DNA from: Clostridia bacterium | Lineage (GTDB): Bacteria; Bacillota; Clostridia; Oscillospirales; Oscillospiraceae | Length of the DNA stretch: 27,160 bases | Assembly (NCBI GenBank): GCA_021153265.1 | Contig: JAGKTU010000029.1 | Location: forward strand, 1 to 27,160 | Reading direction: 5' to 3' | Shown: positions 1-8,285 of the stretch, one piece after another | Layout: the number at the start of each line of letters is the position of its first letter | How positions within the stretch are numbered: position 1 is the stretch's first letter | Program-made: the position numbers and the translations under genes | Notes under the pieces: model-generated | What the model was told of the DNA's origin: nothing | The model's database searches: none | The model's input: the letters and a program-made list of their open reading frames with translations, nothing else

Positions 1-1166
1 AGCCTTTCCGTGACATGACGGGTGAAGAAGCGGAGGAAGCCGCCGCCCGGGATGCCGAACTCCACAAAGCGCTTTCCGGCCAGCGTAACCTGCTGTCCAT
101 TTTCGGTGCGGTTCTGCTCCTCGCCGGCATCGCGGGCCTCTTCTGGCTGCTGATTCCCGGCATTCTCTGTGCAGTAGCTGGTGCCGCCTTCCTGATCTCC
201 GGACTGCTGGTGAATTCCCGTCGAAAGCAGCAGCTTACCCAGCTGGAAACCCATTACGGCAGCGCAGACCCCGCCCAATGGCTCTCCGACGCGCAGGATT
301 ACGCCCGGCAGCTTACTCAGTACCAACGTGCCAAGGCAGATTTCGACACGATAACACAAGATTTGTCCCATCGGCAGCAGTCTTTCCTGCAGCAGCTCCA
401 CAAATTTACCGGCGGCATCGACCCGGATGTCTGCCGCAGCCGTTGGGAGTCGGTTCTGAATGATTGGGAGCGGCACTTCACCGCCACCCGGGAAACCCAG
501 CGCGCCCAGAGCCACTATAACGCCCTGCTTTCCATGGCAAAAACCGCCGAACCGCCCAAATTCCCGGATAATCTGACCTATTCTGCCCCGGAAACCGCCC
601 GGCTGCTCTCCGATGTCCAGTCTGAGCAGCAGCTTCTGCGCAATAACCTGAGTCAGAACCAGGGCCGGAAGGAAGCCCTTGGGGAAAAAGCCCCCATGGA
701 AGCGCAGCTTACCGCCCTCAACACCCGGATCACCGCCTTGGAGGACACCTACGCTGCCCTGACCATCGCCCAAAATGCCCTGGCAGAAGCCAGCGCCGAA
801 CTGCAGCGCCGTTTCGCCCCTCGGATCGCCAAACGGGCGCAGGAACTGCTCTGCGCCCTCACCGATGGCCGCTATGACCGTCTGATGCTCAGCGAAGACC
901 TTTCCCTGCGCTCCGCAGCGCAGAACGAGGATACCCTCCGGGATGCCCTCTGGCACAGCGACGGCACGGCAGACCAGTTGTATCTGGCCCTGCGGCTGGC
1001 CGTGGCAGATGCCCTTGCCCCGGAATCCCCTCTGATTCTGGACGATGCCCTGATCCGCTTCGATGATACCCGTCTGAAAGCGGCCCTTGCCATTTTGAAA
1101 GAGGAATCCCAGCACCGCCAAATTCTTCTGTTTACCTGCCAAAGCCGGGAAAACGCCCTCAAATAA
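1..1166 (+). CDS. YhaN-like coiled-coil ATPase with membrane hairpin (5' end missing)
   Basis: The frame is open from base 3, so the gene begins upstream and only the C-terminal part is present. Counting from the first in-window Met (base 15), two adjacent hydrophobic segments (about residues 25-68) form a membrane hairpin. A long Gln/Glu/Ala-rich stretch with coiled-coil character follows. The C-terminus has an ABC/SMC-type nucleotide-binding half: 'LYLALRLAVADAL' resembles the signature-helix region, and 'LILDDALIRFDD' is a Walker B/D-loop. The missing N-terminus should carry the Walker A. This architecture matches the YhaN/SbcC-like AAA family, which usually pairs with a YhaO-like nuclease. 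The role in DNA or membrane maintenance is inferred. The gene ends at a strong bidirectional terminator facing the transketolase operon. Confidence 0.8.
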   Translation, partial: PFRDMTGEEAEEAAARDAELHKALSGQRNLLSIFGAVLLLAGIAGLFWLLIPGILCAVAGAAFLISGLLVNSRRKQQLTQLETHYGSADPAQWLSDAQDYARQLTQYQRAKADFDTITQDLSHRQQSFLQQLHKFTGGIDPDVCRSRWESVLNDWERHFTATRETQRAQSHYNALLSMAKTAEPPKFPDNLTYSAPETARLLSDVQSEQQLLRNNLSQNQGRKEALGEKAPMEAQLTALNTRITALEDTYAALTIAQNALAEASAELQRRFAPRIAKRAQELLCALTDGRYDRLMLSEDLSLRSAAQNEDTLRDALWHSDGTADQLYLALRLAVADALAPESPLILDDALIRFDDTRLKAALAILKEESQHRQILLFTCQSRENALK

Positions 1167-1170
1167 CAAA

Positions 1171-1198
1171 AAAGAGCTGCCCCAACGGGCAGCTCTTT
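1171..1198. terminator. bidirectional intrinsic terminator
   Basis: A perfect 12-bp stem (AAAGAGCTGCCC at 1171-1182 with its complement at 1187-1198) and a 4-base loop lie between two convergent genes. The T-rich sequence on either side suits both strands, so it probably ends the ATPase gene on the plus strand and the transketolase operon on the minus strand. Confidence 0.9.
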
Positions 1199-1209
1199 CT
1201 ATATTTATT

Positions 1210-2151
1210 TTACTTGCCGCAGAAGTCCTTAGCGACCTCCACGATGTGGTCGGCGCACAGACCGAAGGCCTTCAGCACCTCGCCAGCAGGGCCGGAGAAG
1301 CCGAACTCATCGTTCACGCCAATGCGCTTGACGGGGGTGGGATAGGTTTCGCTCAGGAAGCTGCAAACAGCCTCACCCAGACCGCCGATAACACTGTGCT
1401 CCTCGCAGGTAATGATCTTGCCGCACTCCTTGGCGCACTTCAGCACCAGCTCCTCGTCCAGAGGCTTGATGGTGGACATGTTGATGATCCGGGCATTGAT
1501 GCCCATCTGGGCCAGCTTTTTGCCTGCCTGAATGGCCTCGTAAACCATCAGACCGTTGGCAATGATGGCGATATCGTTGCCGTCGCGCATGACTTCGCCC
1601 TTGCCGATGGTAAACTGGAAGCCTTCCTCGTGGAACACAGGCACGGCCAGACGGCCCATACGCAGGTACACGGGGCCCTTGTGCTCGTAAGCAGCCTTGG
1701 TAGCGGCCTCAGCCTCCACGCCGTCGGCGGGGCAAATGACCACCATGCCGGGGATGGAACGCATCAGAGCAAAGTCCTCGCAGCACTGATGGCTTGCGCC
1801 GTCCTCACCGACGGACATACCGCCGTGGGAAGCGCCGATCTTAACATTCAGAGCGGGATAGCCGATGGAGTTACGGATCTGCTCAAAAGCACGTCCGGAA
1901 GCGAACATAGCGAAAGAAGAAGCGAAGGGAGTCAGACCGCTGGCAGCAAGGCCTGCAGCCACGCTCATCATATTGCCCTCGGCAATGCCGCAGTTGAAGT
2001 GACGGTCGGGATATGCCTTGGCGAACATACCGGTCTTGGTGGAACCGGCCAGGTCGGCATCCAGAACCACAACGTCAGCGTGCTCAGCACCCAGAGCCAC
2101 CAGACCCTTGCCGTAGCCGTCACGGGTAGCCATTTTCTTTACATCTGCCAT
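1210..2151 (-). CDS. transketolase, C-terminal subunit
   Basis: This 313-residue protein has the pyrimidine-binding and C-terminal transketolase domains, forming half of a split transketolase. It starts with 'MADVKKMATRDGYGKGL'. It carries the family's 'CGIAEGNMMSVAAGLA' segment, in which the conserved Glu activates thiamine diphosphate, and 'GASHGGMSVGEDGASHQ', typical of this subunit. The C-terminal domain has 'CEEHSVIGGLGEAV'. Together with the upstream subunit it would transfer two-carbon ketol units between sugar phosphates in the non-oxidative pentose phosphate pathway. The ATG lies one base after the upstream TGA, so the two are translationally coupled. The split arrangement is common in Clostridia and archaea. 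Confidence 0.95.
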   Translation of the reverse strand: MADVKKMATRDGYGKGLVALGAEHADVVVLDADLAGSTKTGMFAKAYPDRHFNCGIAEGNMMSVAAGLAASGLTPFASSFAMFASGRAFEQIRNSIGYPALNVKIGASHGGMSVGEDGASHQCCEDFALMRSIPGMVVICPADGVEAEAATKAAYEHKGPVYLRMGRLAVPVFHEEGFQFTIGKGEVMRDGNDIAIIANGLMVYEAIQAGKKLAQMGINARIINMSTIKPLDEELVLKCAKECGKIITCEEHSVIGGLGEAVCSFLSETYPTPVKRIGVNDEFGFSGPAGEVLKAFGLCADHIVEVAKDFCGK

Positions 2152-2152
2152 C

Positions 2153-2998
2153 TCAGTTACCCTCCAGTTCCTTCAGCTGTGCCTTCAGTTCGCTCATAGC
2201 CTGCTCAAACTGTGCATCGTTGGGGGCGACACCGTGCCAGCCGGCGTTGTTCTCCATGAAGGAGACGCCCTTACCCTTGACGCTCTTCATAACGATGGCG
2301 CAGGGCTTGCCCTTGACAGTCTTTGCCGCATTCAGAGCTTCCTCGATCTGATCAAAATCATGGCCGTCGATGGCGTAGGCCTGGAAGCCGAAGGCCTCCA
2401 GCTTGTCCACGATGGGATAGGGGCTCATGACCTTAGCCACATCGCCGTCGATCTGCAGACCGTTGTTGTCGATGATGACGCAGAGGTTGTCCAGCTTGTA
2501 GTGGCTTGCGAACATGCATGCCTCCCAAACCTGACCCTCCTGGATCTCGCCGTCACCCAGCAGGGTGTAGACCCGGTTATTCTTGCCCATGGTCTTGGAA
2601 GCCAGTGCCATGCCGCAGGCGGCGGAGATACCCTGACCCAGGGAGCCGGTGGACATATCCACACCGGGGACGGTGTTCATGTTGGGGTGGCCCTGCAGGT
2701 AGCTGCCGACCTTACGCAGCGTCAGCAGGTCTTCCACGGGGAAGAAGCCCCGGAGCGCCAGAGCAGAATACAGGCCGGGGGCGGTGTGACCCTTACTCAG
2801 CACAAAACGATCCCGATCCTCCCACTTGGGGTTGGTGGGGTCAACATTCAATTCCTTAAAATACAGATAGGTAAACATATCCGCAGCGGACAGGCTGCCG
2901 CCGGGATGGCCGCACTTAGCGGCGTGGGTAGATTCCACGATGCCCATACGCACCTTGCAGGCGGTGATGGCCAACTGCTTCTTATCCTGAGCTGTCAT
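2153..2998 (-). CDS. transketolase, N-terminal (thiamine diphosphate-binding) subunit
   Basis: This 281-residue subunit binds the diphosphate end of thiamine diphosphate. The GDG...N metal/cofactor motif is seen as 'LLGDGEIQEGQVWEA' followed by 'IIDNNGLQIDG'. Other family segments are 'KCGHPGGSLSAAD' and 'RDRFVLSKGHTAPGLYSAL'. The chosen ATG has a strong AAGGAGGAAG ribosome binding site five bases upstream (3001-3010 on the plus strand). It is first in a two-gene operon with the C-terminal subunit, reads from a promoter at 3061-3090, and is divergent from the glycosyltransferase. Its length is typical of split transketolase N subunits. Confidence 0.95.
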   Translation of the reverse strand: MTAQDKKQLAITACKVRMGIVESTHAAKCGHPGGSLSAADMFTYLYFKELNVDPTNPKWEDRDRFVLSKGHTAPGLYSALALRGFFPVEDLLTLRKVGSYLQGHPNMNTVPGVDMSTGSLGQGISAACGMALASKTMGKNNRVYTLLGDGEIQEGQVWEACMFASHYKLDNLCVIIDNNGLQIDGDVAKVMSPYPIVDKLEAFGFQAYAIDGHDFDQIEEALNAAKTVKGKPCAIVMKSVKGKGVSFMENNAGWHGVAPNDAQFEQAMSELKAQLKELEGN

Positions 2999-3060
2999 AG
3001 CTTCCTCCTTGACGAAAAGTGAAACTTTGCATACTTTGTGAGTTTACTACACTATTCATT

Positions 3061-3090
3061 AGTATACCCTCTTGCGCACCGCTTTGTCAA
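3061..3090 (-). promoter_or_regulatory. sigma-70/SigA-type promoter of the transketolase operon
   Basis: On the minus strand a perfect TTGACA (3090-3085) is separated by 18 bp from TATACT (3066-3061). It lies about 60 bases upstream of the transketolase N-subunit ATG in the divergent intergenic region. The remaining 200 bases towards the glycosyltransferase are AT-rich and I see nothing else coded there. Confidence 0.75.
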
Positions 3091-3265
3091 CCAAAAACGA
3101 AGGATTTCGACCTTTTCAGACAAAGGATTGTCGAAACAGCAAAGCCGCACCTGCCCCAAATCTTCTTTCTTGTCAAAATTCACCATCTAAAGTCCCCCAT
3201 TTACCCTTTCGGCAAATCCATCATAAATCTTAAACAAAAAATAAGGATTTTTTCCTTTCTGCCAA

Positions 3266-3293
3266 TGGACTTTTTTGGTGATTTTGGTATAAT
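3266..3293 (+). promoter_or_regulatory. extended -10 promoter of the glycosyltransferase gene
   Basis: A perfect TATAAT (3288-3293) is preceded by TGG, making an extended -10 element. A -35-like TGGACT (3266-3271) sits 16 bp upstream. The start codon of the glycosyltransferase is 34 bases downstream of the -10. The weak -35 is compensated by the TGn extension. Confidence 0.7.
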
Positions 3294-3327
3294 GAGCATA
3301 AGTTTTTTGTCCGCAGGAGGCAATCAT

Positions 3328-4494
3328 ATGTCAGCACCCGAAAAACCTTACAAAATTCTCATCACCACCGACCTGTACACCACCGACACCAACGGCGTGG
3401 TCACCTCCGTCAAGAACCTCTTTGACGAGTTAAAAAGCAAGGGTCACGATGTAAAAATCCTAACATTTTCCGAGAACATCCATTCCCGCCGGGAGGGCGA
3501 TGTGACTTTTATCCGTTCCATGTCTTTGGAGTGGGTCTACCCCAATGTCCGCATGCCCATGTCCTACCGTCACAAGCTGATCAAAGATATCATCGACTGG
3601 AAGCCGGATATCATCCACAGCCAGTGCGAATTTTTCAGCTTCCAGTATGCCGCCCGGATCTCCAAGCTCACCGGCGCGCCCATCATCCATACTTACCACA
3701 CCCTCTACGAGCAGTATGCCACCTATGTGGTTCCCAGCAAGCGGCTGGGACGGAAGCTGGTCCGGGTCATGTCCCGTGAGCGGCTGAAGAAAGTGCGCAC
3801 TGTGGTGGCGCCCACCGTCAAGGTTGAGAATACCCTCCATAGCTACGGTCTGAAAAATCAGATCAGCGTGGTACCCAGCGGCATCCGTCTGGAGCAGCAC
3901 AAGCAGCGGCTGACCGCCGAGGAGCGTCTGGAAAAGCGCCGCGCTCTGGGTATCGCAGATGACCAGCAGGTGCTTCTGAATCTGGGCCGTTTGGGTACAG
4001 AGAAGAACCTGCCCGAGCTTCTGGATATGTTCTGTCAGGCCCGGGAGCAGAATGACCGTCTGGTATTCCTAATCGTGGGCGACGGCCCCGCCCGGGAAGA
4101 GCTGGAAAAAATCGCAAAAAAACGAAACATCGCTGACCATGTCATTTTCACCGGCATGGTAGCCCCCGGCGAAGTCCACCACTACTACCAGCTGGGCGAT
4201 GTCTTCGTCAGCGCCTCCACCAGCGAGACCCAGGGTCTTACTTACATCGAAGCCGCCGCCAACGGCCTTCCTCTGCTGTGCCGGCAGGATGACTGCCTGC
4301 TGGATGTGCTGAAGGAAGGCGAAAACGGCTACGAATACACCAATTCCGACGAATTCCTGGAGGCTCTGGATGCGGTGATGAACCCCGAATGGCAAGCCGC
4401 AGCCAGCCGCCGCAGCCAGCAGATCGCCGCAGGTTTTGACAAGCAAGTTTTCGGCGATGCCATCGAATCCATTTACGATCACGCACTGCAATAA
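3328..4494 (+). CDS. GT4 family glycosyltransferase, probable diacylglycerol glucosyltransferase
   Basis: This 388-residue GT-B fold enzyme probably transfers a sugar from a nucleotide donor to a lipid acceptor at the inner membrane face. The Rossmann N-half begins 'KILITTDLYTTDTNGVVTSVKNL', matching the nucleotide-sugar GT4 family of monoglucosyl-diacylglycerol synthases. The C-half has 'NLGRLGTEKNLPELL' and the catalytic EX7E motif E300-E308 in 'ETQGLTYIEA'. The open frame extends upstream to 3019, but the ATG at 3328 follows an AGGAGG (3315-3320) and a promoter, and that upstream sequence is not protein-like. It is monocistronic with its own terminator. The acceptor (diacylglycerol versus another lipid or polysaccharide) cannot be fixed from sequence. 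Confidence 0.88.
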   Translation: MSAPEKPYKILITTDLYTTDTNGVVTSVKNLFDELKSKGHDVKILTFSENIHSRREGDVTFIRSMSLEWVYPNVRMPMSYRHKLIKDIIDWKPDIIHSQCEFFSFQYAARISKLTGAPIIHTYHTLYEQYATYVVPSKRLGRKLVRVMSRERLKKVRTVVAPTVKVENTLHSYGLKNQISVVPSGIRLEQHKQRLTAEERLEKRRALGIADDQQVLLNLGRLGTEKNLPELLDMFCQAREQNDRLVFLIVGDGPAREELEKIAKKRNIADHVIFTGMVAPGEVHHYYQLGDVFVSASTSETQGLTYIEAAANGLPLLCRQDDCLLDVLKEGENGYEYTNSDEFLEALDAVMNPEWQAAASRRSQQIAAGFDKQVFGDAIESIYDHALQ

Positions 4495-4507
4495 CACAGT
4501 TCCTGCA

Positions 4508-4538
4508 GCGGACGGGTCAATGACCCGTCCGCTTTTTT
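4508..4538 (+). terminator. intrinsic terminator after the glycosyltransferase
   Basis: A GC-rich stem (GCGGACGGGT at 4508-4517 pairing with 4523-4532) with a 5-base loop is followed directly by a run of six T. Confidence 0.92.
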
Positions 4539-4553
4539 CCTGTCTTCTCCCCC

Positions 4554-4582
4554 TTGCAAGATGATTTTCGCCGTGTTACAAT
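4554..4582 (+). promoter_or_regulatory. promoter of the lipoprotein VanY gene
   Basis: TTGCAA (4554-4559), a 17-bp spacer and TACAAT (4577-4582) lie 40 bases upstream of the GTG start. The -35 hexamer TTGCAA is the same as in the two zinc-ribbon promoters at 16161 and 18975. Confidence 0.65.
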
Positions 4583-4621
4583 AGCGAATATTGACGAACC
4601 CAGTTGAAAGGAGGGCGCATT

Positions 4622-6028
4622 GTGAAAAAGAGGATCATCCTTCTTGCGGTGACGCTCTGCCTTGCCGCCCTCTGGGGCTGCGCCAAGGGAGAAGGCATGT
4701 GGGTACAGACGGAAGATGGCCGCAGCTATCTGGACAGCCGGGGAAATCCCGTGACCGGATGGCAGGAAATTCAGGGAATTCGCTATTTCTTTGACGAAAA
4801 AGGCCTGCTTGCCTCAGGCTGGCAGGAATTTGACGGTGACCGCTTCTACTTAGACTACGACGGAACTTTGGCCAGCGGATGGCGAATGTTGGATGACAAG
4901 CGGTGCTTTTTTGACGAAAACGGTCAGCTTGCCACCGGTTGGGTCACCATCAGCGGCCGCAATTGCTATTTCGGTGCCGACGGTATGCCTGCCTCCGGCT
5001 GGCAGGAGATCGACGGCAAGCAATACTACCTCAACATCAACGGCGTTCCCACCACCGGTTGGGCGGAAATCGACGGTATTCGGCGGTATTTTGGCGAAAA
5101 CGGCACGCTCTACACCGGTTGGCTGACAGAAAGCGGCAAGCAATACTACTTTCTGGAAGACGGCACCATGGCCGTGGGCGAGATCGTGGTGAATGGGCAG
5201 AAGTATCACTTTAATCCGCAGAGTGTCCGGGTGGTTCTGGTAAATCCATGGAATCCCCTGCCTCCGGATCTGAAGCTGGATCTTGTTCAGGTGGACGAGA
5301 CGCATCAGATCGACCGGCAATGCTATGAGGCTCTGGTGGCTATGCTGTCCGACTGCGCAGCCGCAGGCCATGATCCGGAACTTCGCTCGGCCTACCGCAC
5401 CATGGACTATCAGATCATGCTCCATGAAAATAAGGTGAAATATTACTTAAATCGCCATTATTCTGAGGAAAATGCCAGAAAATACGCCGCGCAAGTAGTG
5501 GCAGTACCCGGCACCAGCGAACATCAGCTGGGTCTGGCGGTGGACATCGCCGACCGGCAGTTCAAGGATCTGACCGACGAGCAGGCCAAAACCGCCACCC
5601 AGAAATGGCTGATGCAGCACTGCTGGGAATACGGCTTCATCCTGCGCTATCCCAAGGGTACTACGGATAAAACCGGCATCATCTATGAACCTTGGCACTA
5701 CCGCTATGCGAGGACATACAACTATGTACAAAACACTAAACGAACACTACCGGGAAAAATTTGGCTGCAAGGTCTACAAGCTCTCCTTAGACGCCGGCCT
5801 GACCTGCCCCAACCGGGACGGCACTCTGGGCGTAGGCGGCTGCATTTTCTGCTCCGGCTCCGGCAGCGGCGAATTCGCCGAGGGGCCATGCGCGGATATC
5901 CGCACCCAGCTGGAACGGGCAAAGACGAGAGTCGCCGAAAAGAACCGCAGCGGAAAGTATATCGCTTACTTTCAGTCCTTCACCAACACCTACGCCCCGG
6001 TGGAAAAGCTGCGGAAACTATATTTTGA
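4622..6028 (+). CDS. lipoprotein VanY-type D,D-carboxypeptidase with cell-wall-binding repeats and an aberrant C-terminus
   Basis: The GTG start at 4622 is chosen because AAAGGAGGG lies just upstream and it gives a clean signal peptide ending in a lipobox-like 'LWGC' (Cys20). About eight 20-residue aromatic/Gly repeats ('...TGWQEIDGKQYYLN..' type) follow, to about residue 200. Then comes a VanY domain (PF02557 type) with the zinc/catalytic segments 'GTSEHQLGLAVDIAD' and 'YEPWHYRY'. Such enzymes trim the terminal D-Ala of peptidoglycan stem peptides. The domain stops at Tyr362. The usual last helix, present in the paralog at 9230 as 'VGVELAMELKESG', is missing. The frame continues for 106 Arg/Pro-rich residues inside the next gene in another frame. 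I read this as a 3' deletion junction; the tail is not a recognisable domain. Confidence 0.8.
   Translation: MKKRIILLAVTLCLAALWGCAKGEGMWVQTEDGRSYLDSRGNPVTGWQEIQGIRYFFDEKGLLASGWQEFDGDRFYLDYDGTLASGWRMLDDKRCFFDENGQLATGWVTISGRNCYFGADGMPASGWQEIDGKQYYLNINGVPTTGWAEIDGIRRYFGENGTLYTGWLTESGKQYYFLEDGTMAVGEIVVNGQKYHFNPQSVRVVLVNPWNPLPPDLKLDLVQVDETHQIDRQCYEALVAMLSDCAAAGHDPELRSAYRTMDYQIMLHENKVKYYLNRHYSEENARKYAAQVVAVPGTSEHQLGLAVDIADRQFKDLTDEQAKTATQKWLMQHCWEYGFILRYPKGTTDKTGIIYEPWHYRYARTYNYVQNTKRTLPGKIWLQGLQALLRRRPDLPQPGRHSGRRRLHFLLRLRQRRIRRGAMRGYPHPAGTGKDESRRKEPQRKVYRLLSVLHQHLRPGGKAAETIF
4697..5223 (+). repeat. cell-wall-binding repeat array, about eight units
   Basis: Degenerate 60-base units encode 20-residue repeats with a Gly-Trp pair, an acidic-Gly turn and a Tyr/Phe-rich strand. 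They are related to choline-binding/glucan-binding type repeats. The last unit is degenerate (AVGE instead of TGW). Confidence 0.8.
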
Positions 6029-6593
6029 TGCCATAGAGCCGGAAGAAATCGTGGGTCTTGCCATCGGCACCCGACCGGACTGCCTCGGGGACGACGTGAT
6101 TACCCTTTTGGAGGAAGTCAACCGCATAAAGCCCGTGTCCGTGGAGTTGGGACTGCAGACCATCCACCCGGAATCCGTCCGCTATATCCGCCGGGGATAT
6201 GAAAACGAGGTCTATTTCGATGCCGTAAAGCATCTGAAGACGGCAAATATCGACGTAGTCACCCACATGATCCTTGGCCTTCCCGGGGAAACTCCCCAAA
6301 TGGCCATAGAAACCACCCGGGCGGCGGTGGAAGCCGGCACGGACGGCGTCAAATTTCACCTGCTCCATGTGCTGCAAGGCACCGATCTCGCTGCCGACTA
6401 TCTGGCCGGGAAGTTTTCCTGCCTGACGCTGGAAGAATACGGCCTTTGGCTGAAATGCTGTATCGAGATACTGCCGCAACACATTGTCGTCCACCGGATC
6501 ACCGGGGACGGAGCAAAAAAAGATCTGATCGCGCCGGCGTGGTCGGGAGATAAAAAGAGAGTCATCAATTACTTAAACTGTATTCTCCGCTGA
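5724..6593 (+). CDS. radical SAM protein, YhcC/TIGR01212 type
   Basis: This 289-residue radical SAM enzyme starts 'MYKTLNEHYREKFGCKVYKLSLDAGLTCPNR', which is characteristic of the YhcC (TIGR01212) family. Its iron-sulfur cysteines are C28, C40 and C43, the widely spaced pattern of that Elp3-related group. 'MILGLPGETPQMA' is the SAM-binding strand typical of the family. The substrate is unknown; an RNA or thiol-modification role is only suggested for the family. An in-frame ATG at 5706 exists, but 5724 fits the family N-terminus and has a weak GAGGA nine bases upstream. The gene overlaps the out-of-frame tail of the VanY frame by 305 bases and lacks a promoter of its own that I can see, so it is probably co-transcribed. 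There is no clear terminator after it. Confidence 0.9.
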   Translation: MYKTLNEHYREKFGCKVYKLSLDAGLTCPNRDGTLGVGGCIFCSGSGSGEFAEGPCADIRTQLERAKTRVAEKNRSGKYIAYFQSFTNTYAPVEKLRKLYFDAIEPEEIVGLAIGTRPDCLGDDVITLLEEVNRIKPVSVELGLQTIHPESVRYIRRGYENEVYFDAVKHLKTANIDVVTHMILGLPGETPQMAIETTRAAVEAGTDGVKFHLLHVLQGTDLAADYLAGKFSCLTLEEYGLWLKCCIEILPQHIVVHRITGDGAKKDLIAPAWSGDKKRVINYLNCILR

Positions 6594-6638
6594 AGAGGTA
6601 AAGGTGCGGCAATAACTGTCACATTTTTCGGAAAATAC

Positions 6639-6667
6639 TGGACTTTGCTCGGAAATCAAAGTATAAT
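6639..6667 (+). promoter_or_regulatory. promoter of the MFS/GDPD operon
   Basis: A perfect TATAAT (6662-6667) has a -35-like TGGACT (6639-6644) 17 bp upstream. The same TGGACT hexamer precedes the glycosyltransferase promoter. The ATG lies 34 bases downstream. Confidence 0.65.
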
Positions 6668-6701
6668 GAAATAGTTAATGATTACCAAGGAGGACTCCTC
6701 T

Positions 6702-8270
6702 ATGAAGCTCAACAACAAGCGCACGATTCTGGTCGGCTTTGCCTTCTTCCTGATCTGCGCCTTCTGGCAGGTCTATGACGTGACCATTGCCATGACCCTC
6801 ACCAGCAAATTCGGCATGAGACAGACCGCTTCCGGTATGGTCATGGCGCTGGATAATATTCTGGCACTGTTCATGCTGCCGTTGTTTGGCGGTATCTCCG
6901 ACCGGCACAAGGGCAAGAGCGGCCGCCGTACCCCCTTCATCCGCACCGGCACCGTGCTCGCCGTCATTTTCCTGATGCTGCTGTCTGTGGCGGATAACGC
7001 CCAGCTCGCCAAAATCCAGCGTTACAGCAAGGTCAACGATGCGGCTACCATGGAGCTGATCTATGACGAGCAGAAGGACACCCTCCTGCAGACTCCCGAG
7101 GGCAAGGAATACCGTCTGGCAGACCTGTACACCCGGGAGGAGTTCTCCCAGCTGACCACCGATTCCAAGGTCATCGAGCGCAATAAGTTCGGACGCGACG
7201 TGGAAGTGAACATCTATACCCGGCATGTGGTGCCTGCCCGTCAGGCCTGCGCTGCCGCTGTCACCGCCGAGAATCCCGGTAATGTGGTGGTTTTCCTTGG
7301 TATTCTGCTGCTTCTGCTGATCTCTATGGCCACCTTCCGCACCCCCGCCGTGGCGCTGATGCCCGACGTAACGCTGAAGCCCCTGCGCTCCAAGGCCAAC
7401 GCCGTGATCAACCTGATGGGTAACGCCGGCGGCATCATCGTGCTGGGTATCGGCTCGGTTCTCGCCATCTCCAAGGTCAAGAACGCCTACATGAGCTACA
7501 CCGGTGTCTATGCCATTGTCGGCGGCATTATGCTGGTGGCGCTGGTGATCTTCCTGCGCACCGTCAAGGAGCCCCAGTGGGTTGCTGAAATGCAGGCGGA
7601 GAGCATCCAGTGGGGACTCGATAAGGAAGTGGAACCTGCTCAGGCCGGCGAAAAGAAGAAGCTGAGCAAGGCCGAGATGAGAAGCCTCATCTTCATGCTG
7701 GCCTCCATCGTGCTGTGGTTCTTTGGCTACAACGCCGTCACCTCCAAGTACACCGTCTACGCCCAGAACGTTATGGATAAGGACGCCACCACCACGCTGC
7801 TGCTGGCAAATGTGGCCGCCATCATCGCCTACCTGCCCGTGGGCATGGTGGCATCCAAGATCGGCAGAAAGAAGACCATTCTCGCCGGCATCGTGATGCT
7901 GTTCACCGCATTCTTCGTCGCCTGCTTCATGACCGCATCCAGCCCCAACTGGCTGATGACCTGCATGTTCATCCTGGCCGGCGTGGCATGGGCCACCATC
8001 AACGTCAACTCCTTCCCCATGGTGGTTGAGATGTGCACCGGCGCCGATGTGGGCAAGTTCACCGGCTACTACTACACCGCTTCCATGGCCGCCCAGTCCC
8101 TGACCCCCACTGTGTCCGGTATTTTCATGGATCATGTAGCCATGACCAGCTTGTTCCCCTACGCATCCATCTTCGTGGGTCTGGCCTTCTTCACCATGCT
8201 GATGGTCAAGCACGGCGACGCCAAGGTGGAGGCCAAGAAGGGTCTGGAAGCACTGGATATCGACGACTGA
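6702..8270 (+). CDS. MFS transporter (GPH/SLC45-like) with large extracytoplasmic insert
   Basis: This 522-residue multi-pass transporter starts at ATG 6702, which sits behind AAGGAGGA (6686-6694); the ATG at 6678 has no such site. The N-half contains the MFS loop 'GGISDRHKGKSGRRTPFI', typical of the glycoside-pentoside-hexuronide/SLC45-like branch. After the third hydrophobic segment there is a hydrophilic insertion of about 95 residues (roughly 95-190, 'DNAQLAKIQRYSK...TAENPGN') before transmembrane segments resume. 'FRTPAVALMPDVTLKPLRSKANA' is the conserved second cytosolic segment. Another central cytosolic loop rich in Lys/Glu separates the two halves. The substrate is not certain: a sugar or glycoside is likely from family, but the phosphodiesterase 15 bases downstream points to glycerophosphodiester-related solutes. 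Confidence 0.85.
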   Translation: MKLNNKRTILVGFAFFLICAFWQVYDVTIAMTLTSKFGMRQTASGMVMALDNILALFMLPLFGGISDRHKGKSGRRTPFIRTGTVLAVIFLMLLSVADNAQLAKIQRYSKVNDAATMELIYDEQKDTLLQTPEGKEYRLADLYTREEFSQLTTDSKVIERNKFGRDVEVNIYTRHVVPARQACAAAVTAENPGNVVVFLGILLLLLISMATFRTPAVALMPDVTLKPLRSKANAVINLMGNAGGIIVLGIGSVLAISKVKNAYMSYTGVYAIVGGIMLVALVIFLRTVKEPQWVAEMQAESIQWGLDKEVEPAQAGEKKKLSKAEMRSLIFMLASIVLWFFGYNAVTSKYTVYAQNVMDKDATTTLLLANVAAIIAYLPVGMVASKIGRKKTILAGIVMLFTAFFVACFMTASSPNWLMTCMFILAGVAWATINVNSFPMVVEMCTGADVGKFTGYYYTASMAAQSLTPTVSGIFMDHVAMTSLFPYASIFVGLAFFTMLMVKHGDAKVEAKKGLEALDIDD

Positions 8271-8285
8271 GACTAGGAGAACGTA

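Noticed and set aside
1246..3022. long plus-strand open frames over the transketolase genes
   Set aside because: They are antisense to genes with clear thiamine diphosphate motifs and have no start signals of their own.
3019..3327. upstream extension of the glycosyltransferase frame
   Set aside because: It is AT-rich, contains both divergent promoters, and is not protein-like. The ribosome binding site points to 3328.
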